A stretch of 64,000 nucleotides of DNA, taken from NCBI GenBank assembly GCA_041685045.1, contig JAWLGP010000002.1:124001-188000 (forward strand), written 5' to 3'. Both the position numbers and the translations under genes were made by a program. The stretch's first letter is position 1, and each line of letters starts with the position of its first letter. The notes below the pieces were generated by a model. The model worked only from the letters and a program-made list of their open reading frames with translations. It was not told the DNA's origin and searched no databases. Source of the stretch: Thiohalomonas sp041685045. Lineage in GTDB: Bacteria > Pseudomonadota > Gammaproteobacteria > Thiohalomonadales > Thiohalomonadaceae. This document shows, piece by piece, positions 63,701 through 64,000 of this stretch.

Positions 63701-64000
63701 AGGTGGAGTGGAACGGCTTCAGCGACACCTACGATTACAGCGACACCGCGAGCTTCAATGCAAAACCCTATACAGTAATCGACAAGCGTGCCGAACGGCT
63801 GGCCGGACAGCTGTCTCTGCCGCTGACGGTACGTATACGCGACGACCGCGGCCAACAGAGCAGCGTGCAGAAGAACATTACGCTGCTCCCAGATCTGGTG
63901 CCCGACGCCTCTGCGCTCACGATCAGCGCCCCGCCGAATGCCTTCTACGGATCCTCGATATCGATTGGTCTCAGCGATGTCGACAGGGTGGACGATGCGC
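33724..64000 (+). CDS. Giant secreted multidomain protein (Ig-like, LVIVD propeller, IPT/TIG), 3' end beyond window
   Basis: One reading frame runs from ATG 33724 to the window edge without a stop: at least 10,092 codons, about 1.1 MDa. In-frame stops just upstream (the last at 33709) fix the start region. Residues 1-34 are a Sec signal peptide: basic/polar n-region, hydrophobic TLIYTVALLLC, cleavage after AHA before QTQVD. About twenty bacterial Ig-like domains follow (to about residue 3,130), many opening with a 'PP-x-V-x-I-x-x-P' strand and a 'DD-x-G/V-x-x-V' strand. Next is a block of about seven units of LVIVD-type propeller, Big_5-type Ig and IPT/TIG domains (about 3,130-7,800), then further Ig-like and propeller-like segments. 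I find about 14 cysteines in the mature part, mostly in close pairs. No membrane anchor, catalytic motif or secretion signal other than the N-terminal peptide is seen. Adhesion or surface structure is inference. No accessory gene for it lies upstream. Confidence 0.9.
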   Translation, partial: MFNGHQKHYASHLHALKTLIYTVALLLCSNGAHAQTQVDIRAAAPLQSNSNTVDYTLSIGDCSTLSQVDVDTSSGVETLLATDSIRDPAKPLACDFSFSLDGDLKFTPSLEMKNVYGETIRHNENFAVETNKPVISLDKIGISSQDGTQYLSVSYNAHDDTDLSYISAEVTGIRASELRSAGGVVEKARKTAFARSGGASRIYPTTNNQQVYSLSLPVSSPLSGEEIARNALVLVEATAVDASGNQSSISEIRYLGESVEEAVLGLSAAPDTLKFADLLQYARIVPSLHYEFRGVTPLPGSGHGFSYRSSAPDIVMVTQEGLVYPLKDAHGASVNITVSYPGQSDVTIPVVVDFSRQLSAIKYDGHGTADNFVIPRLNSFVELPSLIAVFDDASEARLNDSIKVNHSLPAEASGVVALDSVLGVKASSIIQQSSPIRVRSSLALYPNIYVDLPVIAHDAVPDVTLSLQSQVAVDGVLTLSATAQDDVGVAAIEFWMDGAMIGRRESPPYQLTLPISQEMEGRTFSLSAIAYDSAGQPSEAAHGTSRVVKRQSLTVPEFSLEKPTDALRVIESSPFEYQLSSPLGPIEEGKYSSGISYVEFFIDGAKVGESRYPILEARPSEEDPNAELLFEVWKLLSNTPAISTHETSMAVTAKVHANNGGMKDSASRLLRVVKNSPPVIRITEPGDGSVVTVGQDIWVSLEVADDTLGAGTDIEFSVNGVSQGSKRITDDGVTPDGAYSYGVRTQRFLLSLDESTLGGGLELSATAVDYHQNGANADPVSISVKSDQPPTVAVSHPVEGAHLVSGLPVELRANASDDLKFMRVDFYVNDKFVGSDTNAPYAFVYDTPEAVKAESVLSIRAEAFDSAGQQADSNVIHATLGKDEQPPVVNFSSPAISATDSGDDIAGIVEGSQFVLKVTGYDNVDVTQLELSGVRKVDGAGYLLTGVPEDTVGGSDFIPQKLPGVLNGFSAFKLVRAPPFKHLDGVAFDRYPVTVSAMDKTGNSSLAEFVIGVYADQAPIIKTVSANKQQLYNIDTLEFDVVARDDRAVSSLDMRLFADGATTPLYSKRLDAQAGLVPTPEQVAKMEVMLSSLGLDNSAHELKAEFIAVDDSGQESQPYYMAVSLIADTTAPLAAIQAPSQGATLYVGDNYHFTIRAVDETGVGRVTLKNTEGDILLDQILPDSPPSADYTTSYSYMIPAGTSEFTFKLSATDIYGNISSESNWHYSAVDDQPPTLSIRAPAAGARYVEGEKVTIAILATDDRRLDDVSLHLRQGQNDTLLKSFTGSALAEAANDGSYLTASFTVPHKDSELPAEIFVSARDSRGQKVEQQVEIELLDDEEAPLLSLSQPTEMLQLYPGQTFKLKGTVSDNYYIGDIISYLIDDQGNKIAFEPRVMSRKDRKESVRVPNPGTLGSIIVGERYYADFDATLEIPESFAFDYAGEKLRLYVETSDLGINVTVSDGVLVQVLKDETGPSIQITGPSETLYVKQSGKVAATISDEVAIASYEVRVVDESGRDEVVDSSSGLSTKKVTISGVAVDVSAYQPNVPGKDRFAVLINATDHAGNTSSSKLSVTIVADNAPQAEFINQSPLSGAVYGQLLSGQFKTVDDYVDSANPVFQLPLFTSLLRADTQRRITGKNAEGRPYYSIEYPEAGTWSGKLEVDGRTYLEIAGGVLNVYPYLQELDGQVGSLKFVADGIGEVEYDISIYSDDKCRGNPSGQSIRHSGALSLSSLVDSSTTRLVIRPRFNADNESHPSFIRELHISLAELNGVSSYSLGGKRHSVLNHDLVNIVLDDMSSGIRAPAVLQSGRLSRQLSAEKVYGVAVPSLPVGGVRSVSVFSHALDRLADERGEVALAPLAAFDMSNDLHAPEVTVTAPAQGSVVVPNQFIDLTAAVSDNSGALESLQLIGNRGHTLRTLSPPYNAGKVTFPYVVPQGYQGNEIELTLVATDRSGHVSESSVILPVQPNAAPQLELTGFHSYKVGGRYQKSITDAQRLSSAEFWVRRGEEFRLDTAISDDAGLTGFKIERLGVDGRPVETLYSESYTVPQCPDKPKLSDSNETGIAFNQSQPTEYLVSVTDTTGQTAQRTILVHPQSNVVPEIRITAPAEGQEIVAGTFLIKVGVVAADDRFLSTSLDSGAIKISANGIPLSLAGDSSSGTAAGGDAVVKRAFADIYDSFENNYSIETAKRYGRQDSPYAVTRSYVLQVPDGLVRLEEPLTITAYVYDSDGAVGKAERSFVVHPDDIRPEIAITRPQIGFGAIENSDFTFAARGYDNVKVQALTIQSAYGVSLHSGEYIKGDFTTLRTIDGIPSRDDVPVTTLNIDTPEYQQTIHVDKLSDIAELFPQVASIADIKQAHVWMRVVAHDAAYQNSVEVKYPIHIDQRPVLDVVDPLPGARIVEQTSFYVNVNAFDDVAISYVRLRADYANGQAPYELRLTSPPYNYMVPVPAYDAANPASNAVRVSVEAVDSYGAAFGELDAHRAEEQFAIEVVEDQPPVVAIGLPTDNTVSLEGMPILVQVNAVDDVGIDKVVLNVAGLKAGDASFTDVSAPFEFLVDVPYGQAGTDLRLTATATEKRLGGTARTVSTPKSVTVQIIRDEQAPDLAILQPSGSGVTVSEKRTFPYRLEVSDNVRVSTVAVQLYADADNDGLFSELEVVSRRVMLAPPYSGSIAVRTLADYLDAPTEQPPEQMSMLLKVTARDGIGNEAVQSVPLSLVPNQPPEVTDIQLLDGRGFFMGQIDEITEGRGFVVNVLARDPEIGVDSAKLYYAIVGEGEEPDYQPVGEDAAAPFMFHMQVPSGQNGKYLRFAAMARDIDGYDSVLWNSPNAVLIKPDEPPQARIIQPDNNNSVVLDGQDVEVFVEAFDDLGPDGIDHVVFYVNAKPAYTAYNSQGEQSGSFAQEHIYRALIPSPDGVDGFTIQAIAYDILGQAGETQTVTVGTISDTVVPRIQVVSPIDRDILTAAETVKGEVRVEDMGGDIETVMMHWYREYQAADGSWEVLAEYPLELFYDVELSNPENYSYTYTAPFTHGEVLLRQSYRNERVRVVSTVVTPNHTVSAETTHEIGLNTSERRLLKPASGAEKLADQVYYTAVDQYRSADRKGAMVAAWSTTDPMRIEQGLGSELVADNDGLGAGPRTGIYIFDAVDETQGDGAGAYYVYSELLNGSSEIFSGTIGELKSDANLLFASKSGNTGGQDCEGGAGGDYRGGCSFVSQLTSEIEEDWLEGPDGTEGSGALYIENDNGELLIFNNQNGDYQFGLPYLLTGRIDLPYPDAYGLDRQDNLAFVANGDGGVQILDISNIKAPYHVGFIKPDGFSRDVKIKGQYAFIAASHQGLVVADISDPTTPVIASLDTLGVANRLHILGDKAYVSDMSANGGVAQLNIIDISNPYQPRMLRVLELNPPRPDMYSNGVYDVHVSGNLAYVTVHYSGQGGVPAQSLVEIIDLGKIEESAYDFTKPVMMHRHASQADFAARGITLARGAIQVAAGRKGIARIELPSLTVLDTVPYKDQLDVNPALDAITIELSAVLPEDVVLSDHIEILQGDPQIGEPVTDQFTLGFEPRDAGYSYRRLQLKRNEDSVLQSNQRYFVKLKAGLTPLTGAPLASDYSFGFITAPAVEARHPDITSICANHGEEGAQPCVAMGDIRGGTEVMIKGYNFGDDPKLKIGGQQLVVSRMEHDEASGLSTLHATTVPNYAGPAAVNVTNSYGLSDTVVGGFIYVKLLQVSFIHPAVVRTAQIGENDLVSIVGYGFNGGIRITAYKSGQPETAVVDRVDGDRLKLYSAEKMFWSVPDFRDSDDQSGYRGFVDIELSDDMGHKYYMKNALFYGRLTLNHTLTTEHSFSKGYLDALNNPNSLAAHVPDPLKLPPGSIVDLEVDNALNMLYVLGRGNPNTSGGVPGPGSVKENAELTTYYEPGWISLIKYDPQAIGNAAPRHGLGYYNLPQDLVPTAMTLSDTYLFVVAKGYNFPYINTKYEGQSTLLVYDREGRDPDDYQEQPPGKDRDILYSLPLPITGEPTQVVVKDSLLFVAAQKEGFVIASVADPLHPTVIRKVSNVVHDGRDITINATDLALVNDTLHVIDGTKRYVFDITKPSLPLLGVNSYGGQTAPMGEGYMVNARDSKFELIDITRPEYMKQSGTYVGHGFEVPGKSYGVASLASTAINLNRNQVKVDECGKGNLAPYLAIYDTSRMEHIMLLDALSLESPPCYAKPKNTIIDVPWQRDPVVITDDGIAVFALTENVNGKPANSLLHFVDTLTLDLVRSVPANNARGVALDTPLTLQFSRNVEMDSEQLAGYVRLIHEDGSMAGIELPHSLVVSEDGRSITIEPQQLLQGFEDYRIVLTGVLASRRTQGLFDYTIRFRTGSGTGIATVPLIDEVTPRVLEVDGGQLQVTLSNADTHATFTISGQAAPVDTYESLGEGRYRFTIKAPAMTPGAATLEVFVGNGAAVREVGAVQYVEPLLFNGLTPHEGTLNGGTKVRIYGQGFRFDGDQLRVRFGDVYVPAEHIKVLDTETLEVITPGGPIGTVDVAVSLGNGQQGILKQAFTYLQPVKTRINGAGDHIYDAMLDPSGSYLLTAHGRSGVVIYGVDSSGYSSSAANLVNPDEMLQQINASHDGYDDRIIATVALPDGYVALGIDSYFEKANDRVFVTGAKLSGGKPTQARLFVIAFDSYDISNSTVISSLELPGNAARGVDVENNRVVIAMGDGGIGFVDSYLHSKIYLINHQPMPDGKELLDVALVDSGAEATHYVAVGGEFDYQKNMLSEKEQVGGGGFYVIENGAAGGTRVIASLDIPASRVVVSGRYAYLAAGESGMVIIDLNDLHAPRVIARVTSAGFVYDVDVKGSTAYLALGSSGIVTVDITDPANPQVSHGMESGDSVTTAVAGSYSAIGAGDSFVEITPDVILKLVKVDPVSRILDRDVDGRLRIRARFNKAIDLHPQNLDHFYLVDSAANRINADVEIINNDAIITLDINAATALQLGDNVTLLIEKGVAAVKPDNDGVNYIELYSLQQRQQIEFTYRGARYDQLSVEAVVPRRAERGRTVQLTVSVLRAADDAQRLRLYVGGVMAAIESVETNDEMEAAAIITATLPAIDTAGIYDVSVEAQKDGIWQSATLFGGLVVDSPVALDSFFPLWGPVGGGTTVTLSGSGFEPGNTVMDGLKMRVGSMPVNSIEVVSTNKLRFVTPKGVPGLHDITIQDRYGNESTLRGENGFGYGLKRLATVNPSLIYPSDIWLDPDTGVAITNSGYIHEGYATAVINNVEFADNYLAASFDVQDPYNPVLVGGETALPSSGDAYRDLMLKASAIDIAGRSSTPTAAEHDTIQRAGLVSLNNGVDSIRIAPTRELEEGVWRKRLYVATGPGGVARLNLDDQNGLQLIDDQPLGGQTVNVVKQGDSLFASRQNAQANGGGSGSECSAGTGEATAASIAVINYKYGADPVVLDDGAAAGLPGGSVLLLKNGWLYSGGNHGSAAWSGDCPVGLGGKTSSAPTDVPESTQLRAVNLLDPLLKRQYSFEGNLHDLLLHGDYLIAALGSRGVEIFNRDAPEQRQRIVLDDKLQQNAGRAVKLHLAGSLLLVASDKGGVVFIDISDPAQAHVLSAGNVERIVDIDLFKNRVISGGGASGLSTLELPGSVVTGASIAEGGLLSLSDTHQLTIRFNEPVTLQSLQAQGAVQLLQRNPQSGDESEVPFSLNIVQGEAEGAEVFEVVFQRQAGARMRLVVNDAQNTRAGRLWAPYILRFATTTEEALQPEIHSLDNATFHLGRQDQITVHGSGFRQQAKVYINQHRVDVNWQDESTLTIPARALDLLDLNVGSHNLRVVDNGLSDEYMGAIVAASSVPLPQGGYRLTPDAADQRGGVRGRITASAQVIVPGTRVVLRARYSDKEIYTGYSPFSELEGEETIDLRDNVTSLSSFEFVIPGVIQPELYEVYLRIPSGGEVVEVKAGDLSYTLPQGKGIDLPNYPPMQMGAAQEVDSTLYVGVKGSQGGSGYNTINYGLEIYDINLWVRPFRLSQLALDAPVYGLAVLGNQIFLAGDEGGLHVVDANELREPLLIDTIPLSAHRAMDVAINEKLGVMVVAAANDLGSGYLRFFDLHKDQLPAAAGYPNIAFDGSDAGGPFGAPLDLQWQGDDLYVLYQSGSQLYLAVFTHFGEQPVYQVHKLERGKVGSYLSSYTKLSLVVHHGMIHVTTASEYLMYRQDAEGGYEVAYWHNLDHSNGAELLSVGGATMQAQTGGASTNNNPYLVATDVTPSAGTVLARDEVITLRFSNLINTSDEHLAAAVSLIAADGNAVPGAEVSAVNTLFGAEMEVKINGDFAGDFSLQVSEALLDIYGHPLLTPLNIDYRRSAGIRPTITTVARVTEDGLADHFFHANGSEYAVVSGGNFGAIPEQLAVWVGDVKLSAEQIHELSNDRLTISVPDLHLGDDSASVNLKVERVDQGRSYIRYGALTILPQIAIDDISPNTGPPEGGNRVHVYGRGFSHDNTVYFSGARAGIDKVHGSNHIEVLAPAGSFGSVEVSIESGRFPGEKSYAASTYFYTSRSTGSVQFPNDKPSPVADVAVRDQLMYAVTGGGFDLTGPRGSVVKRIPTNVARLILADLSDPVHPIVLAKEFAGEEKPYLFDVTNGLNPEGFTDLSLYQDNLMVVGGNRLFHFDLTLPTDPLFLNERILPGSLATDVVVRDGVIYIATDEGIDIHLLKDDKKLSNLNHVDLGVLGSRPEKMWLQGDGLWMTLPDRREVVEIELVTGDYNLVRRISTTDKAKNPLTPADLMVYGDKLLVSTGETATVQLYMLNSDDGATPVADLKLAYLISNGSLFAGRMELVGQTLYVASGQGDLQLFDISPWLNYRLNEPVKLKNYFSALGNVTAMDFTPQATYVGTVFAYENGEAVENPVNNPSRVNNIGGGVETILNKQLQIVEQQPLASGYLPIDKPIEIQFNRILNYAQIEAQGDTLFELTLDGVPVSGFVSQTVNNDGSRLIFRPASALQAEKMYEVHVAEMVEGLHGETLDEDYNFRFVAVDEQQPRIDSIEPRAGSWRGGELITLRGDGFSAESKIELGGVAVSTSDVVGVTDIELSFRLPALTSMPYANKLVGIAVRNGMLEDFQAAAITYITDPRIESIGSYNAATAGVDSSRRSFAYNSGGYFAISGRGLGEHTKVRVNGRPATRLGVVSATTLRAAIPDETVGPLTVELSNGDFSDDTVVSHALSIVLEGRRWLRSIDTYYRHGDLLISTKGERGDLRLYTTQDSRQPQFLSKYEAGGRIAQVDFSGATMAVLREDGDVQVVDISNLYAPQLINELPNVRRRSYQNLLLAGQTIALRSDDGLYYGHLLSDDLALLSLSGDDGTQPIMLRADGNRLYLLYGDRLEQRDMQSPTVTEHSYYHGLSSVSDLSLNDDHLVLRGAGTSTVLSRALLESRAADPLIAVLPGVYHGINGELAITAGSVDMQVASLDLDEDLTAVATPLVSVTKSASASQLSFNGELLEWRVGGDYYSTAVPLLNAWGVTPRALSAADATLSLKLGSDLDAWQGVTMQPLALSTMRPVNGGSRLEGRSLTFQSFNDAYVLGESYRLGISAAPVSSIDGAAISLDWPWYVTTSKLFGDSPIELNSITPRTSATGSVVNYTLNGQQLQEVTELQFGDVVLSQGQFSVSDNGQQISFNAAQSTGGFKSVIVKGAGQRAAIPGAVSVVEALKIHKVYSNLSADTQTIREGGGNTITVVADGLSPDTRVHFYPAGQGAAPSADNQRPYLLGDDRLTFTAPEVILGMHYQVTLVREATAEQEEATSDNWLLSKDYTKPAIRLKSSLDYYEPLILIASEDIRLAAEPGYSVTKKFLDYEQRPQDEVDISDRFELQVAGSTITLKLRPGTALDNNAEYKATVYAIQDLAGNYYGAGGNYSNTFIAADVLGPSYDSISLTRQDGTPVTLATELKKGARYNFSVNAEDNYVEPGMLEFSYRYSINGGASYSNAWNPIQNRAFSLPISHSATSITILVKVSDGINSTTREYTASVVDTNISLADGSEAFTTDPAWVEELQRVKLKFKLAGDVGMISTASVQLFDGAWKNATLSGDKSEVSYNYLNPSLSELLPAGSTDSSVTVPVALRVTYGSSGASSTVRFDESYLLHADQTPPEFAITSPNTGESVPRGERADVYFRASDLAGIAYVELCLDSSLPGGDPFADALACRYISDASHFSFVVGETQTEPSVIHARAKDNSGNYSDVDSITLYPYDATAPRPQLEILGLENGTTLHGGETIDVKLRMQGLTQASLYLDIAADPAHADNPAAIAVSRTEQEPEVVDLKVIMPDVAQNSVLVLRAENLHQGETAVIRDQLFINLLADDGIAQEAVLQLSPATRVLSGTGLSLLAPVPEQMDDISEDSYLEIVDPTGSVSTRRHALGEQRLTYTTNSVGDSLSVNVELRDRSGHSKLSSRSVDKIAYLQTPPATLYRSTVSDSAISGLVVVPGTQPKPYWVENGHSGGYLLRNESEVIEQSDSGRVEGLWFTGSGMLLQLWRDGEGWLRFLPLLDGAFAEAVETPVLGEVLGGNGDTLFVKYGRTITGLHYSRGQLLPLVGVTLDEEPLQTLVAQQRLAVLTSSGLHTISLQTDTAPSLQLVHSWPLDNVAGFALDGGRLLTWSATAQVSLYTIQDDGSLAPSAGFTLAAVPQQVVWDGEITWFKLDEAAYGESWQAWLEDEHVGSLFTPIDRLTMAAGRQYRVINSDSGNVIDGVEVDVSATTPQPALTLHDMPFGVLLRGSGLSQTLGMHGLSFSDAQGHLLPAQQLWFEAPQQLNGQQIPAGLAWYIERRHLGGDISATLGDHAGSASQTLAFSRSNAASTDALWPQQDAVFATDSLIPLHLQYGAGDALPFTTLDDNGAAVYGVQTITGDAYHWLNTDAQPGIQGYSLNHLASEQPQSLRTEELNTTASIILSGVQNNQLKLEGDLVRFNYETEYDSASQSLNYIHFGLYDFNGNEVVSLLTRQPSGSIALKMPSVVAQDNYVFSARAFFGGDYRYTESSIGIRVAARYTTIQPRLTGLPAFISEGSELDLSVSDVDAAYQVSTSVFDQQGTLLLAGDRVVRGQLPVGQGTEQLTVVVNVSDGYGNVASDEWYSRVLPPLQIAADAQTLPFDAVLKDVGDYWYAIGRELYNKEGKVFVADGAISAMAHTGDYLLLAVDGFGLTLLERGDPMRVVGHINLLGRVGHLAVRNDVIAAASGSELHKFKRVGGEITALSQSSLNKPILDLRAAASGFAVLTEDVLQLDTTSYTPAGEGRFSALTLYQGRVFASDTEGRLYHYGSGAAQGVVLEGGVTAQALLSLNGKLLALDGFADTVKLIDVSSRAIGVTSSARLVLQDDLSKASIVTGRIMLGGDQGQILQLPKYGLDYFAQFDSSRAQNNGIKGYLADVAIANGRVLTAAKNYGAVLYSQSDNREWVSKNLYTPYTKHVGMAVANSAYNYLLLEQEQAIAVLKADGGEVNVIREIGASDLEVVGGEAVAAVAGTLQTISTTTHDIKRRIEVSSDTIVDITAHGGQVIALTDSGRFYTVDTTPGSETVSELTSVTGYGASAMVMDGDYLFFIRSGVLHRLNLTDYQLHQFAEVGGIDVMQLAQGRLWVASSLNGELRLLAYQPHSMGPVAGSLLPLQYAATALAVEQDRIAVAAGGDRLQILSIPAAAQSASASATTPIAGSLYTAGTALQTQLGDSGINAASYFINGKRVATDVEPPFYGRIDLREWFSADQVFDFSVQLETVHGEIVRSLDRALQLHDTGTVANNYTVSLDYDEHSWLPAPLDVAVEVTGSSQPIAQIELLMSPNGEDQWQRIGLYRGADYTVSLHYGTDRSGYSLKARAVDVFGNARESAVRKFYRHHDNIAPEISRLVIEGDTTYPDENKAVAGYAFDVVVTLGDEGGGIAQATLRRDAEVVAIAYEAASLRYRHLDAKVGSYSYTLDVTDRSGNAATKSLLVTVVQDQPPVITALSVPSTVREQSQFEIKLSANDEVALSTVEVEWNGFSDTYDYSDTASFNAKPYTVIDKRAERLAGQLSLPLTVRIRDDRGQQSSVQKNITLLPDLVPDASALTISAPPNAFYGSSISIGLSDVDRVDDA
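33826..43120 (+). repeat. Tandem bacterial Ig-like domain array (N-terminal third of the giant protein)
   Basis: About twenty Ig-like (Big_7/Big_9-like) domains of roughly 95-130 residues are read by eye. Clear openings are at about nt 35755 (PPVIRITEPGDGSVV), 36091 (PPTVAVSHPVEGAHL), 37105 (APLAAIQAPSQGATL), 37420 (PPTLSIRAPAAGARY), 38143, 39331 (APEVTVTAPAQGSVV), 40021 (PEIRITAPAEGQEIV), 40468, 40879, 41212 (PPVVAIGLPTDN), 41527, 42223 and 42556. Sequence identity between copies is low, so this is an old array rather than a recent duplication. One domain (about nt 41650) carries a calcium-loop-like DADNDG. Confidence 0.75.
43130..57100 (+). repeat. About 2-kb super-repeat: propeller (LVIVD) - Big_5 - IPT/TIG units
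   Basis: A higher-order repeat seen in the translation. Propeller-like segments with LVIVD-type motifs (for example GLVVADISDPTTPV near 43720 and GIVTVDITDPANPQV near 48270) begin at about 43130, 45280, 47370, 49390, 51590, 53330 and 55340. Each is followed by a Big_5-type Ig domain (about 44215, 46492, 48430, 50600, 52440, 54455, 56290) and then one or two IPT/TIG domains with a GGxxVxxxGxGF core (for example GGGTTVTLSGSGF near 49125 and GGNRVHVYGRGF near 53110). Spacing is 1.7-2.3 kb. Boundaries are estimates. Confidence 0.7.
57100..64000 (+). other. Distal part of the giant protein: mixed Ig-like and propeller-like segments
   Basis: After the regular super-repeat the order loosens. A Big_5-like domain (about 57.1-57.4 kb) and Ig-like domains (57.4-59.0 kb, including PPEFAITSPNTGESV at about 58085) come first. 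A propeller-like region (about 59.0-59.9 kb), Ig-like segments (about 59.9-61.0 kb), a long propeller-like region (about 61.0-62.7 kb) and more Ig-like domains (62.74 kb onward, including PPVITALSVPSTVRE at 63598) follow. The frame is still open and in mid-domain at 64000, so the true C-terminus is unknown. Confidence 0.6.

Noticed and set aside
62305..63855. 516-codon minus-strand open frame opposite the giant gene
   Set aside because: It is a shadow of the plus-strand frame. The same effect produces long minus-strand frames at 40660-42123, 43861-45237, 48082-49293 and elsewhere. Their translations lack recognisable domains, while the plus frame has clear ones.
33724..64000. The giant frame as an artefact of missing stops by chance in GC-rich DNA
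   Set aside because: The translation has a clean signal peptide and recognisable Ig, LVIVD and TIG domains in one frame throughout, which chance openness would not give.

Overview
The window is high-GC bacterial DNA from a flagellated gammaproteobacterium. The evidence is the gene set: CmoA/CmoB, MltF, two-ACT-type SerB, the dnaX-ebfC-recR cluster with ffs (4.5S RNA) just upstream, and MotA/MotB with a sigma-28-like promoter. I cannot name the species from sequence alone.

Layout. (1) 1-12.8 kb: the 3' end of guaB, then cmoB (-), a complete four-gene Wadjet anti-plasmid system (jetA-jetB-jetC-jetD, +), then a minus-strand run of a HAD phosphatase gene, nfo, a 79-aa gene and cmoA, then guaA. 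The pairs guaB/guaA and cmoA/cmoB are usually neighbours. Here Wadjet sits between cmoB and cmoA, and about 11 kb separates guaB from guaA. (2) 13.0-22.0 kb: a second defence module. It has a short, probably truncated ribbon-helix-helix reading frame, a SNF2-type helicase, an AlbA_2/Schlafen-AAA-like ATP-binding protein, a type III (beta-class) DNA methyltransferase with an AT-richer central recognition region, and a type III restriction (Res) subunit. (3) 22.0-31.0 kb: housekeeping genes (serB, tadA, mltF, tRNA-Ser(CGA), ffs, dnaX, ebfC, recR, an HDOD-domain gene) with GTAGGATG-type palindromic repeats between some of them. (4) 31.1-33.0 kb: motA-motB. (5) 33.7 kb to the window edge: one reading frame with a Sec signal peptide and no stop codon, at least 30,277 nt (10,092 codons).

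The giant gene is the most striking object. Its first ~9.3 kb is a tandem array of about twenty bacterial Ig-like domains. From about 43.1 to 57 kb it becomes a higher-order repeat of period about 2 kb. Each unit is a beta-propeller-like segment with LVIVD-type repeats, then a Big_5-type Ig domain, then one or two IPT/TIG domains. There are seven units by eye, followed by more Ig-like and propeller-like segments to the edge. The protein has about 14 mature cysteines in over 10,000 residues, most of them in close pairs, as expected for a secreted or surface protein. Its role (adhesion, cell-cell contact, matrix) is inference. No transporter or partner gene for it lies in this window.

The two defence modules would act together: Wadjet against circular plasmids, and the methylation-linked helicase/restriction module against unmodified foreign DNA.
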